Shown: piece by piece, positions 1 to 5,798 of the stretch | Position numbering within the stretch: position 1 is the first letter of the stretch | Layout: each line of letters begins with the position of its first letter | Made by a program: the position numbers and the translations under genes | From: an uncultured Bacilli bacterium | Lineage (GTDB): Bacteria; Bacillota_I; Bacilli_A; RF39; UBA660 | Length of the DNA stretch: 5,845 nucleotides | Direction: 5' to 3' | NCBI GenBank assembly: GCA_947632625.1 | Contig: CANRPZ010000065.1 | Coordinates: 1-5,845, forward strand | Notes under the pieces: generated by a model | Seen by the model: only the letters and a program-made list of their open reading frames with translations | Told to the model about the DNA's origin: nothing | Databases searched by the model: none

Positions 1-21
1 CAATAAAGTTTATCTTTATTG
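1..21. other. small AT-rich hairpin at the window edge
   Basis: Perfect 8-bp inverted repeat: CAATAAAG at 1-8 and CTTTATTG at 14-21, around a 5-nt loop (9-13). It may be the end of a terminator for a gene outside the window, but no T-run follows on the + strand and the left edge is cut, so its role cannot be decided. The stem has only two G:C pairs. Confidence 0.35.
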
Positions 22-82
22 GTTACTAGTTATTTAAACTCGAATATTCATTTCGAATATCCTCTCCAAAATTCACCTCTAC

Positions 83-112
83 TTTATTTTTTATGTTTTT
101 TTATGTTAAACT
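83..112 (+). promoter_or_regulatory. candidate promoter for tmcAL
   Basis: Possible sigma-A promoter with an extended -10: TG at 104-105, one base, then TAAACT at 107-112 (4 of 6 matches to TATAAT). A weak -35 TTTATT lies at 83-88, 18 nt upstream. The predicted transcript start (about 118-120) falls just before the Shine-Dalgarno site, leaving a very short leader. AT-rich sequence makes chance matches likely, and promoters further upstream are possible. Confidence 0.3.
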
Positions 113-120
113 ATGACAAA

Positions 121-126
121 AGGAAG
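121..126 (+). promoter_or_regulatory. ribosome binding site of tmcAL
   Basis: AGGAAG lies 7 nt before the ATG at 134, a normal Shine-Dalgarno spacing, and supports that start. The start also places the conserved N-terminal nucleotidyltransferase strand (residues 2-9) at the usual distance from the protein's beginning. Confidence 0.7.
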
Positions 127-133
127 ATGAATT

Positions 134-1246
134 ATGGATATTATTGGTATTATTTGTGAATACAATCCTTTGCATAATGGTCATATCTATCATATAAATA
201 AAATTAAAGAACTATACCCCCATTCTTTACTTATTTTAGTTTTAAATGGTTATTTTCTTGAACGAGGCGAAAAAAGTATTTTAACGAAAGAGGATAAAAC
301 CAAATTAGCACTTTTTTATGGAATTGACATCGTTGTTGAGCTTCCTACTTTATTTGGAACCCAAGCGGCGGATATTTTTGCTAGCAAGGCTATTGAAATT
401 CTTTCTTATTTCCATGTTCAAAAATTAATATTTGGGAGTGAACTGAACGATATTGAAAGTTTAAAAAAAATAGTAGATCAACTAGAAAAGGCTGAAGCCC
501 AAAACCAAATAAAAGTATTTTTAGTGCAAGGTTTAAATTATCCAACCGCTCTTTCTAAAGCAATTCAAATGCATAAGGATTTCAATAATCCAAATGATTT
601 GCTTGCAATATCGTATATTAAGGCAATTCAAAAAGGAAATTATGCTATTGAACCTATTTCAATTCAAAGGACCAGTCATTATCATGATATAAAAAGTACC
701 GATAAAATAGTAAGTGCTTCAAACATTCGTAATAAAATTAAAAAGCAAGAAGATATTAGAAAATACTTGCCTCAAAATGTTATTCCTTATATCAAAAAAC
801 CTCAAGAAGATGTGTTTTTTAAATTATTAAAATTAAAAATTTTAACAACTCCGCATTTAGAAGATTATTTAACTGTAGATGAAGGAATTGAAAATAAATT
901 AATAGAAAGTATGAAGCAAAGTAAAGATTTTGATACCTTTATAAAACTTGTAAAAACTAAAAGATATACCTATAATAAAATTCATCGTATGTGTATTCAT
1001 ATCTTGCTAGGAATTTTAAAAAAAGAAAATACACTAAAATTACCTTATATAAGAATTTTAGGATTTAATAAGAAAGGCCAAGAATATTTAAAAACTTTAA
1101 AAAAGGAATTAAAAGAAATAACCAAAATCGATAAAAATTCTACTGTCTATAAAACAGAAATGAAGGCTTCTATTCTTTATGATTTAATTTATAATACGAA
1201 TACTTTCTTCTATGAAAAACAAAATAAACCAATTAAAAAGCCCTAA
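134..1246 (+). CDS. tmcAL: tRNA(Met) cytidine acetate ligase (TmcAL, YlbM/DUF795 family)
   Basis: Known for the family: TmcAL activates acetate with ATP and transfers it to the wobble cytidine (C34) of elongator tRNA-Met, making N4-acetylcytidine, which helps accurate AUG decoding; it acts in the cytosol. Seen here: an N-terminal nucleotidyltransferase fold opens the protein, with the HxGH motif as H14-N-G-H17 after EYNP. The family block resembling SGNFVQRGE appears as NGYFLERGE (38-46). FGTQAADIFA (74-83), FGSE (100-103), NPNDLLAISYIKA (152-164) and the ATP-binding-like SASNIR (194-199) follow. The C-terminal family segment KRYTYNKIHRMCIHILLG spans about 276-293. At 370 aa it is somewhat shorter than the roughly 400-415 aa usual for Bacilli, with a trimmed C-terminus. 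It stands alone on the + strand; the next gene is convergent, so the B. subtilis-like order with yceD/rpmF downstream is absent. Identification is secure at family level; activity is inferred. Confidence 0.93.
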   Translation: MDIIGIICEYNPLHNGHIYHINKIKELYPHSLLILVLNGYFLERGEKSILTKEDKTKLALFYGIDIVVELPTLFGTQAADIFASKAIEILSYFHVQKLIFGSELNDIESLKKIVDQLEKAEAQNQIKVFLVQGLNYPTALSKAIQMHKDFNNPNDLLAISYIKAIQKGNYAIEPISIQRTSHYHDIKSTDKIVSASNIRNKIKKQEDIRKYLPQNVIPYIKKPQEDVFFKLLKLKILTTPHLEDYLTVDEGIENKLIESMKQSKDFDTFIKLVKTKRYTYNKIHRMCIHILLGILKKENTLKLPYIRILGFNKKGQEYLKTLKKELKEITKIDKNSTVYKTEMKASILYDLIYNTNTFFYEKQNKPIKKP

Positions 1247-1264
1247 TTTCTAGAGCTTCTTTTT
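1235..1264. terminator. probable bidirectional rho-independent terminator
   Basis: A hairpin joins the ends of the convergent genes. CTA (1243-1245) pairs with TAG (1251-1253) around a 5-nt loop (1246-1250). After one C:A mismatch, CGAA (1241 down to 1238) pairs with GCTT (1255-1258). The outer A-run (1235-1239) faces the T-run 1260-1264, which gives a T-tract to either strand's transcript. The stem is imperfect and overlaps both coding ends. The convergent layout makes a shared terminator expected. Confidence 0.6.
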
Positions 1265-1836
1265 AATAATTCTTTTTGATCACTTTTAAAATTAAAATCA
1301 TAATCCTCTAATATTTGAACGACAAAGTCATAAAATTCATAAATATTTGCTTTAAATTCAGCTAAAGGAATTTGACCCTTTTTCATAGATTCAGCGTATT
1401 GCAAAGCTACTTGTTTAAAATCATTCATATCCCTATCATAGGTTTGTGCCATCATATGTAAAAGGATTTGTAAAATAAATAACTTTGTTTTCGGTTTTCT
1501 TTCAAAATTCATAATAATTTTTTTTAGACTATAAATTAAAGTTTGGTAATGTTCTAATGCATTGTTTTTAATTTTAAAAAGTGTAATCATTTGATAATAT
1601 CCTATTGGAATTGGTTTTTCTGTACTTATTAAATATTCTTGATTTTTATATTGAACTATATTCTTTTCCAAGCTTTTTAGGCAAGTATTCGTAAGCTTTC
1701 TTTCAGTTTTTATGCTATTTATTAAATAAAGTAGCCATTCTTGTATAGTAAATTCAAGTTTCATTATCGAAAATTGTTCTTTGTTATTTAAAAATTGGTC
1801 CATGCAAAAATTAAAATCACTTTGATACTCTATCAT
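1243..1836 (-). CDS. hypothetical helical protein, partner of the repeat-protein gene
   Basis: I do not recognise this 197-aa protein. It is rich in Leu, Ile, Lys, Asn, Phe and Tyr and looks almost wholly alpha-helical. It has no signal peptide; the hydrophobic stretch around 118-130 is amphipathic rather than a convincing membrane span. No catalytic or metal-binding motif is visible: the two Cys (11, 52) and the His residues are scattered. The C-terminal third (139-182) reads as two acidic/aromatic helices, ending in a basic tail (KRSSRN). The gene begins 7 nt after the stop of the repeat-protein gene on the same strand. Its best Shine-Dalgarno, GAGG at 1849-1852, lies inside the end of that gene, 12 nt from this ATG, so translational coupling is likely. 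The tight pairing suggests the two products work together (inference). It ends in the shared terminator, its stop overlapping that of tmcAL. Base composition matches the neighbours. Confidence 0.75.
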   Translation of the reverse strand: MIEYQSDFNFCMDQFLNNKEQFSIMKLEFTIQEWLLYLINSIKTERKLTNTCLKSLEKNIVQYKNQEYLISTEKPIPIGYYQMITLFKIKNNALEHYQTLIYSLKKIIMNFERKPKTKLFILQILLHMMAQTYDRDMNDFKQVALQYAESMKKGQIPLAEFKANIYEFYDFVVQILEDYDFNFKSDQKELLKRSSRN

Positions 1837-1843
1837 ATTTATT

Positions 1844-3598
1844 TTAGTCCTCTATATCTTCATAATAGGATAGTTTTAAAACATGTTTTATATCGTCTTC
1901 TTGCATTTCCATTTCTTGTTCTTCTATATCTAAATCCAATATAGCAAGATTTATCATTTGATCCAATGTAGGCATTCCACTTTGGTTTGCTTCAATTAAA
2001 TTTTTATAGATTTCATTTAAGTAAGAAATACCTTTAGGAGAATTAATATTTGCCATTAATTTTAAATAATACTCACGATTCTTTTTTGAGGTAGGAATAA
2101 CGTTTATTAATACATTTTCTATTGGTTTTAATTGTTCTTCCTTTTCAATAGAAGCTACTAAATCCATATCTTGTGAATGATTTGGACTATTAAGTGAAGC
2201 TTCATTAACAGCTAGAAAGCATAAATTTTTTGCTATTAAATCCGTTTTAGCGTTGGCAATTTTTTCCATGTCATCTCGGTGATTTTTACTCATTAAAGAT
2301 AATTCATTTCCAGCTACAATTGATAAGTAATTAGCTATAGCATCGGTTTTGGCATTGAAAATTAAATTCATATCATGTTCGTGATCTTTACTATTTAATG
2401 AATTTACGTTATTTGCAACATTACGTAAATATTTTGCTCTTTCCTCTGTTTTAGCATTAAAGATTAATTTCATATCACTTGAATGGTATGGACTTTTAAG
2501 TGAAGCAGAATTTTCAGCTACATTTAGTAAATATTGGGCATAGTTTTCGTTTTTCGCATTTGCTATATGTTCCATATCTAGAATATGATCATTATTTTCT
2601 ATAGAAACTTTATTACAAGCCAAAAGTTTTAAATATAAAGCAAATTTATCAGTTTTCGCATTAAAAATCATTTTCATATCACTTTCATAATATGGACTTT
2701 TAAATGAATCTGTAGCTAAACTTAATAAGTATTGGGCAATTGTAGCGGTTTTTGCATTCGCTATTTGTTCCATGTTTGTAACATGATCATCGTTTTGTAA
2801 AGAAACTTTATTACAAGCTAAAATTTTTAAATATAAAGAAATTATATCGGTTTTCGCATCAAAAATCATTTTCATATCCTTCCTATGATATGGTGATTTT
2901 ACTGATTCAATCTCTCGTGCTACATCTACTAAATTGGCAGCAATTCCGTCTATTCTAGCTAAAGAGATTAGCTTCATATCATCTAAATGGTAAGGATTTT
3001 TTAAAGAGATTTCATTTTGGGCTACCATCATTAAGCCAGAGGCTATTTCATCCGTTTTAGCTTGAGCAATTAATTTCATATCTTCACTACAATATGGATT
3101 TTTTTGATTATCATTGCAAGCAATGGTAGTAAGACATTGTGCTATTCCATCTGTTCTGGCATTAGAAATTAATTTCATATATTGTAAATGTTCTTCATTT
3201 TTAAGGGAATTTTTATTACATGCTACTTTAGATAAACAACCGGCAATCTTATCTGATTTAGCATTAAAAATCAATTCCATATCTTCTTTATGAAAAATAC
3301 TATTATAAGAATTATAATCATATGCGGTTGCTATTAAAGTTTTTCTTCTGCTTTCCGTTTCAGCTTGAGCAATTAATTTCATATCCGCTATAAAATAATC
3401 GCTATTTAGAAAAACTAAATTAATTAAATGATAGGAACAATAATTGATTAATTCATCATCTAATGCTAAAAAATTTCTTTGTTGTTTTCGGTTTAATTTG
3501 TAAAGCCATTTTTCTAAACTTTGCATACTATCAAATAAATTGGCTAAATTGTTTTTATTAATTTTAATTAATATTTGTTTCATTTCTTGATTTGTCAT
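1844..3598 (-). CDS. 584-aa protein with twelve 34-residue helical repeats, function unknown
   Basis: No family name can be assigned with confidence. Three parts are visible. Residues 1-71 form a helical, Lys/Leu-rich N-terminal region. Residues 72-476 hold twelve tandem units of 34 aa (units 3 and 7 are 33 and 32 aa). Residues 477-584 begin with a decayed thirteenth unit, continue with helices, and include an acidic stretch (555-569). The unit pattern is Asp-Met at 1-2, Ile at 5, Asn-Ala-Lys-Thr at 7-10, Ile-Ala at 13-14, Tyr-Leu at 16-17, Val-Ala at 20-21, Asn at 23, Ser-Leu at 26-27 and Ser-Pro-Tyr-His near 29-32. This looks like two helices plus a loop per unit, hence an alpha-solenoid binding scaffold (inference; the period equals that of TPRs but the TPR signature is absent). 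There is no signal peptide or membrane span. An upstream in-frame ATG at 3634 would add 12 residues, but it lies upstream of the -10 box of the gene's own promoter; the ATG at 3598 has GGAG 9 nt before it and is chosen. It is co-transcribed with the 197-aa gene. Confidence 0.85.
   Translation of the reverse strand: MTNQEMKQILIKINKNNLANLFDSMQSLEKWLYKLNRKQQRNFLALDDELINYCSYHLINLVFLNSDYFIADMKLIAQAETESRRKTLIATAYDYNSYNSIFHKEDMELIFNAKSDKIAGCLSKVACNKNSLKNEEHLQYMKLISNARTDGIAQCLTTIACNDNQKNPYCSEDMKLIAQAKTDEIASGLMMVAQNEISLKNPYHLDDMKLISLARIDGIAANLVDVAREIESVKSPYHRKDMKMIFDAKTDIISLYLKILACNKVSLQNDDHVTNMEQIANAKTATIAQYLLSLATDSFKSPYYESDMKMIFNAKTDKFALYLKLLACNKVSIENNDHILDMEHIANAKNENYAQYLLNVAENSASLKSPYHSSDMKLIFNAKTEERAKYLRNVANNVNSLNSKDHEHDMNLIFNAKTDAIANYLSIVAGNELSLMSKNHRDDMEKIANAKTDLIAKNLCFLAVNEASLNSPNHSQDMDLVASIEKEEQLKPIENVLINVIPTSKKNREYYLKLMANINSPKGISYLNEIYKNLIEANQSGMPTLDQMINLAILDLDIEEQEMEMQEDDIKHVLKLSYYEDIED
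2171..3385 (-). repeat. twelve tandem 102-bp coding repeats
   Basis: In-frame array encoding residues 72-476 of the repeat protein. Units in protein order start at residues 72, 106, 140, 173, 207, 241, 275, 307, 341, 375, 409 and 443. All are 34 codons except units 3 (33) and 7 (32), which have lost residues in the inter-helix loop, so reading frame is kept. The first unit is the most diverged (Glu-Thr-Glu-Ser-Arg-Arg in place of the Lys-Thr-Asp block). A partial thirteenth unit follows at residue 477. Confidence 0.9.
2477..2878 (-). repeat. recent two-unit duplication inside the repeat array
   Basis: Units 6-7 (2681-2878) and units 8-9 (2477-2680) form a higher-order pair. Unit 6 resembles unit 8 (shared DMKMIF, LYLK, LACNKVS) and unit 7 resembles unit 9 (shared IANAK, AQYLL, SPY). 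On the + strand AAACTTTATTACAAGC occurs at 2605 and again at 2803, exactly 198 nt apart, and similarity continues over the flanking bases. The identity at nucleotide level points to a duplication more recent than the rest of the array. Confidence 0.75.
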
Positions 3599-3602
3599 AC
3601 AC

Positions 3603-3612
3603 TTATACTCCT
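3603..3612 (-). promoter_or_regulatory. ribosome binding site deciding the start of the repeat protein
   Basis: On the - strand AAAAAGGAG precedes the ATG at 3598, with GGAG 9 nt from the start codon. It favours this ATG over the in-frame ATG at 3634, which lies upstream of the probable transcription start. Confidence 0.7.
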
Positions 3613-3617
3613 TTTTT

Positions 3618-3635
3618 ATTGCTATTATAAGCAAT
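3618..3635. promoter_or_regulatory. inverted repeat exactly flanking the -10 box, possible operator
   Basis: ATTGCT (3618-3623) and AGCAAT (3630-3635) are perfect 6-bp arms whose 6-nt centre is the -10 hexamer of the repeat-protein promoter. A repressor could bind here. Alternatively it is a weak hairpin terminator for + strand transcripts, since a T-rich run (3635-3646) follows on that strand; no + strand gene is known to need it. Chance is possible in AT-rich DNA. Confidence 0.35.
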
Positions 3636-3651
3636 TTTTCTTTTTTGTCAA
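3624..3651 (-). promoter_or_regulatory. consensus sigma-A promoter for the repeat-protein operon
   Basis: On the - strand TTGACA (3646-3651) and TATAAT (3624-3629) are perfect consensus hexamers with a 16-nt spacer. The -35 begins one base after the mutM stop codon. Transcription should start near 3617, giving a leader of about 19 nt before the ATG at 3598. This makes the repeat gene and the 197-aa gene an independently and probably strongly expressed unit, although read-through from mutM is also likely because no clear terminator separates them. Confidence 0.85.
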
Positions 3652-3652
3652 T

Positions 3653-4480
3653 TTAAACGTTTACTCTTTGGCATTTTGGACAAAAATAGGTGCTTCGACC
3701 ATTAATTTTTTCCTTTTTTATTTTTGCTTTGCAAATAACACAAGGCATTCCTTCTTTTTTATGAACTTTTAATTCTTGCTGAAAGCGACCAGTTACCCCC
3801 AAACTCGAGGTATAACTTTTAATGGTTGTTCCTCCAAGTTCTATAGCTCTTTTAATGATTTTTTGGCTATTTTTTACTAGAGCTTCAGCTTCCTTTTTAG
3901 TGATTTGACTGCCTTTTTTAAAGGGATTTATTTTAGAAGCAAATAATATTTCATTTGCATAGATATTTCCAAGTCCACTTATGATGGTTTGATCGAGTAA
4001 CAAAGTTTTAATTGCTACATTTTTTTCGCGAAACTCATCGAGTAAATAGGCACTTGTTAAGTCTTTTTCTCCAGGTTCGAAACCTTGTTTTTGGATGTGT
4101 TTATTCGTTTTTAACTCTTCTTTTTTAATAATTTCCATCCGACCAAATTTTCTTGTATCATGGTATCTTAAATCTGTATCATCATAAAATGTAAAAATAA
4201 TGTGCTCATGTTTTTCTATTGGAGCATTTCTATCTTTTAAAAAAAACTTTCCTTCCATTCGTAAATGACTTAATAAAAAATGATCCTTTAGTTCAAAGAT
4301 AAGCCATTTTCCCCGTCTTTTAATATCCATAAATTGATTTTCTTTTAAAATTGTTTTAAATTCTTCGGTATTATTTTCAATTATTTTAGGGTAAAGAATT
4401 TTTACATCTTTTATTTTTTTATTTAAAATTTGGCTTTTTAAAGTTTGTCTTACGGTTTCTACCTCAGCAATTTCTGGCAT
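3653..4480 (-). CDS. mutM: formamidopyrimidine-DNA glycosylase (Fpg/MutM)
   Basis: Known for the family: Fpg is a bifunctional glycosylase/AP lyase that removes 8-oxoguanine and ring-opened purines from DNA; the N-terminal proline forms the Schiff base. Seen here, numbering Met as 1: catalytic Pro2 and Glu3, Glu6, Lys58 in the beta-hairpin block KRRGKW, intercalating-type Met75 (HLRMEGKF), Arg110/Phe112 (DTRKFGR), the helix-two-turn-helix motif with Asn172 (SGLGNIYANE), and a C-terminal zinc finger with Cys247, Cys250, Cys267, Cys270 and DNA-contacting Arg262. Length 275 aa is normal and all key residues are present. The motif reads MPEIAEVE rather than the usual MPELPEVE. The start is the ATG at 4480, because Pro2 must be exposed by Met removal; GAGGGG lies 7 nt upstream. 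An in-frame ATG at 4486 would bury the proline and sits 1-2 nt from that Shine-Dalgarno. The gene overlaps the end of the upstream fusion gene by 17 nt, so translational coupling is likely. Confidence 0.96.
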   Translation of the reverse strand: MPEIAEVETVRQTLKSQILNKKIKDVKILYPKIIENNTEEFKTILKENQFMDIKRRGKWLIFELKDHFLLSHLRMEGKFFLKDRNAPIEKHEHIIFTFYDDTDLRYHDTRKFGRMEIIKKEELKTNKHIQKQGFEPGEKDLTSAYLLDEFREKNVAIKTLLLDQTIISGLGNIYANEILFASKINPFKKGSQITKKEAEALVKNSQKIIKRAIELGGTTIKSYTSSLGVTGRFQQELKVHKKEGMPCVICKAKIKKEKINGRSTYFCPKCQRVNV

Positions 4481-5741
4481 AAGCATTCCCCTCTACATAT
4501 TCCTCTAAAGTAAGGTTTTGTTCCATAATATATTTGGCAAGAGCAGTATTACCAACATAACGAAAATGCCATGGTTCATAACCATAACCCGTTATTTCTT
4601 CTTTTCCTTCTGGATAACGCAAGATAAAACCAAATTCTGAACAATGTTCTTTTAAAAAAGTATAGCACTCTGTTAAATCCGGATGAAATTCGATTAACCA
4701 GGTATCATCTTTTTTCATGCAAATATCGATGGCAAGACCCGTATGATGTTCCGAATATCCTGGAACTGCTACAAAGCGTTTTGTATGGGAAAGTCCTTTT
4801 TCTTTGACACAAGAATCCCATATTTCTTGTTGGGCCTCTATTGAACGATAAGCACTTTCTACATCAATATAAAAGCCATTTTTTCGAGTAAAGTTTTTCA
4901 ACTTTTCCCAAGCCAAACTTGTTTCGTATTCCATATTAGGATTTGACGTATTATATTCCGAATTATATTTTACTATAGAATAATCTTCTTCTAATTTATG
5001 ATTTTTATTCACTAGTGTTTGATATTTCTTTTTAGCATTAAAAATAAGAGCATCAAAAAGAGTGGTTTCCTCTTCAATTTCAGGATGCCATTGAACTCCT
5101 AAAATAAAGGAATTGGGAGCCTTATACGAAACCGCTTCTATTACACCATCTTCGCTTGTTGCTAAAACATTAATTGTTTTTGGTACTCGATTGATAGCAA
5201 AACTATGAAGACTTACCACATTCAATTCTTCCGTTTTATAAATTTGATACAACAGACTATCTTTTTGAATATGAACTTTATGACGTGCAGCATCAATGCT
5301 TTCTTTTTCTTTTGTCACAAAATTTCTATGACCACTCTCTTCTTCTAATTTTTTTAAATAAGGCTTCTCTTCTTTATTTTGTTCATAAATTTCTTCAAAA
5401 CTTTTAGAAGGCTCTTGTTCTTTATCTTCTAAAATATTTAAAAACGTTACTATACTTTGGGCTCCTAAACATATACCAAGTACTGGTTTATTCTTTTTTA
5501 GAGCATCTTCTAACAAAAATGCATATTCTTTTAATATTTTCTTTCCTCCTGGCCAAACATAGCCATCACAAATCGAAGCATATTCTTCAGGATTTTCTAA
5601 AATTCCAATAGGAATTCCCCCACTCTTTTTAATCTTTTCACTATACATTCGAACAAAGCTTGCTTTATCTTCGTAAGGATTATTTTCCTCATTCGTTAAA
5701 TTAAAAGTTGGAATAATTCCTATTATCGGTTTATTTTTCAT
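4464..5741 (-). CDS. fusion of C26 gamma-glutamyl hydrolase-like and VanY-like M15 D,D-carboxypeptidase
   Basis: Two enzyme domains share one 425-aa chain. Residues 1 to about 240 are a class I glutamine-amidotransferase fold of the peptidase C26/PuuD type (gamma-glutamyl-GABA or related gamma-glutamyl hydrolase): oxyanion-strand PGG at 64-66, nucleophile Cys91 in GICLGAQ, and His219/Glu221 in GVQWHPE, a complete triad. A charged linker (about 240-265) leads to an M15B D-Ala-D-Ala carboxypeptidase (about 266-405): SAYRS with Arg299, zinc ligands His332 and Asp339 in the SxHxxGxAxD motif, RYP at 375-377, and catalytic Glu389 with zinc ligand His392 in EPWH. No signal peptide or membrane segment is seen, so it is probably cytosolic, unlike most VanY but like VanXY-type enzymes. 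Role inferred: trimming of peptidoglycan-derived peptides, which contain both gamma-D-Glu and D-Ala bonds. The start at 5741 has GGAG 7 nt upstream. The stop (TGA) lies inside the mutM start region. Domain calls are firm; substrate is unknown. Confidence 0.9.
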   Translation of the reverse strand: MKNKPIIGIIPTFNLTNEENNPYEDKASFVRMYSEKIKKSGGIPIGILENPEEYASICDGYVWPGGKKILKEYAFLLEDALKKNKPVLGICLGAQSIVTFLNILEDKEQEPSKSFEEIYEQNKEEKPYLKKLEEESGHRNFVTKEKESIDAARHKVHIQKDSLLYQIYKTEELNVVSLHSFAINRVPKTINVLATSEDGVIEAVSYKAPNSFILGVQWHPEIEEETTLFDALIFNAKKKYQTLVNKNHKLEEDYSIVKYNSEYNTSNPNMEYETSLAWEKLKNFTRKNGFYIDVESAYRSIEAQQEIWDSCVKEKGLSHTKRFVAVPGYSEHHTGLAIDICMKKDDTWLIEFHPDLTECYTFLKEHCSEFGFILRYPEGKEEITGYGYEPWHFRYVGNTALAKYIMEQNLTLEEYVEGNAYARNC

Positions 5742-5746
5742 TGAAA

Positions 5747-5754
5747 CTCTCCTT
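5747..5754 (-). promoter_or_regulatory. ribosome binding site of the C26-M15 fusion gene
   Basis: AAGGAGAG on the - strand, with GGAG 7 nt before the ATG at 5741. It is a near-consensus Shine-Dalgarno and supports the chosen start. Confidence 0.75.
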
Positions 5755-5768
5755 TTATATTTAATATT

Positions 5769-5798
5769 ATTATAGCATACAATATTTATTTCTAATAA
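5769..5798 (-). promoter_or_regulatory. extended -10 promoter for the fusion gene-mutM operon
   Basis: On the - strand a perfect TATAAT (5769-5774) is preceded by TG plus one base (5775-5777), the extended -10 element that can compensate for a poor -35. The best -35 is weak: TTATTA at 5793-5798 with an 18-nt spacer. Predicted start is near 5762, giving a leader of about 20 nt. Confidence 0.7.

Noticed and set aside
2171..3385. Tandem array considered as CRISPR or non-coding satellite
   Set aside because: The period is 102 bp without identical repeat/spacer alternation, and length changes are whole codons that keep the frame, so it is coding repeat sequence.
3599..3634. 12-residue N-terminal extension of the repeat protein
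   Set aside because: Its ATG is upstream of the -10 region's transcript start and has no suitable ribosome site; the ATG at 3598 fits better.
3575..3772. 65-aa open frame on the + strand, Phe-rich
   Set aside because: It lies opposite the mutM end, the promoter and the repeat-gene start. Its Phe-rich, low-complexity composition is what Lys-rich and A-rich antisense sequence gives, and no Shine-Dalgarno was seen.
4481..4486. two-residue longer MutM starting Met-Leu
   Set aside because: Fpg chemistry needs Pro at position 2 after Met removal, and the Shine-Dalgarno spacing fits the ATG at 4480.
4464..5741. Fusion as an assembly or frameshift artefact joining two genes
   Set aside because: The frame is continuous with a linker, both active sites are complete, and there is one start with a good ribosome site; no internal stop, promoter or Shine-Dalgarno was noticed at the junction.
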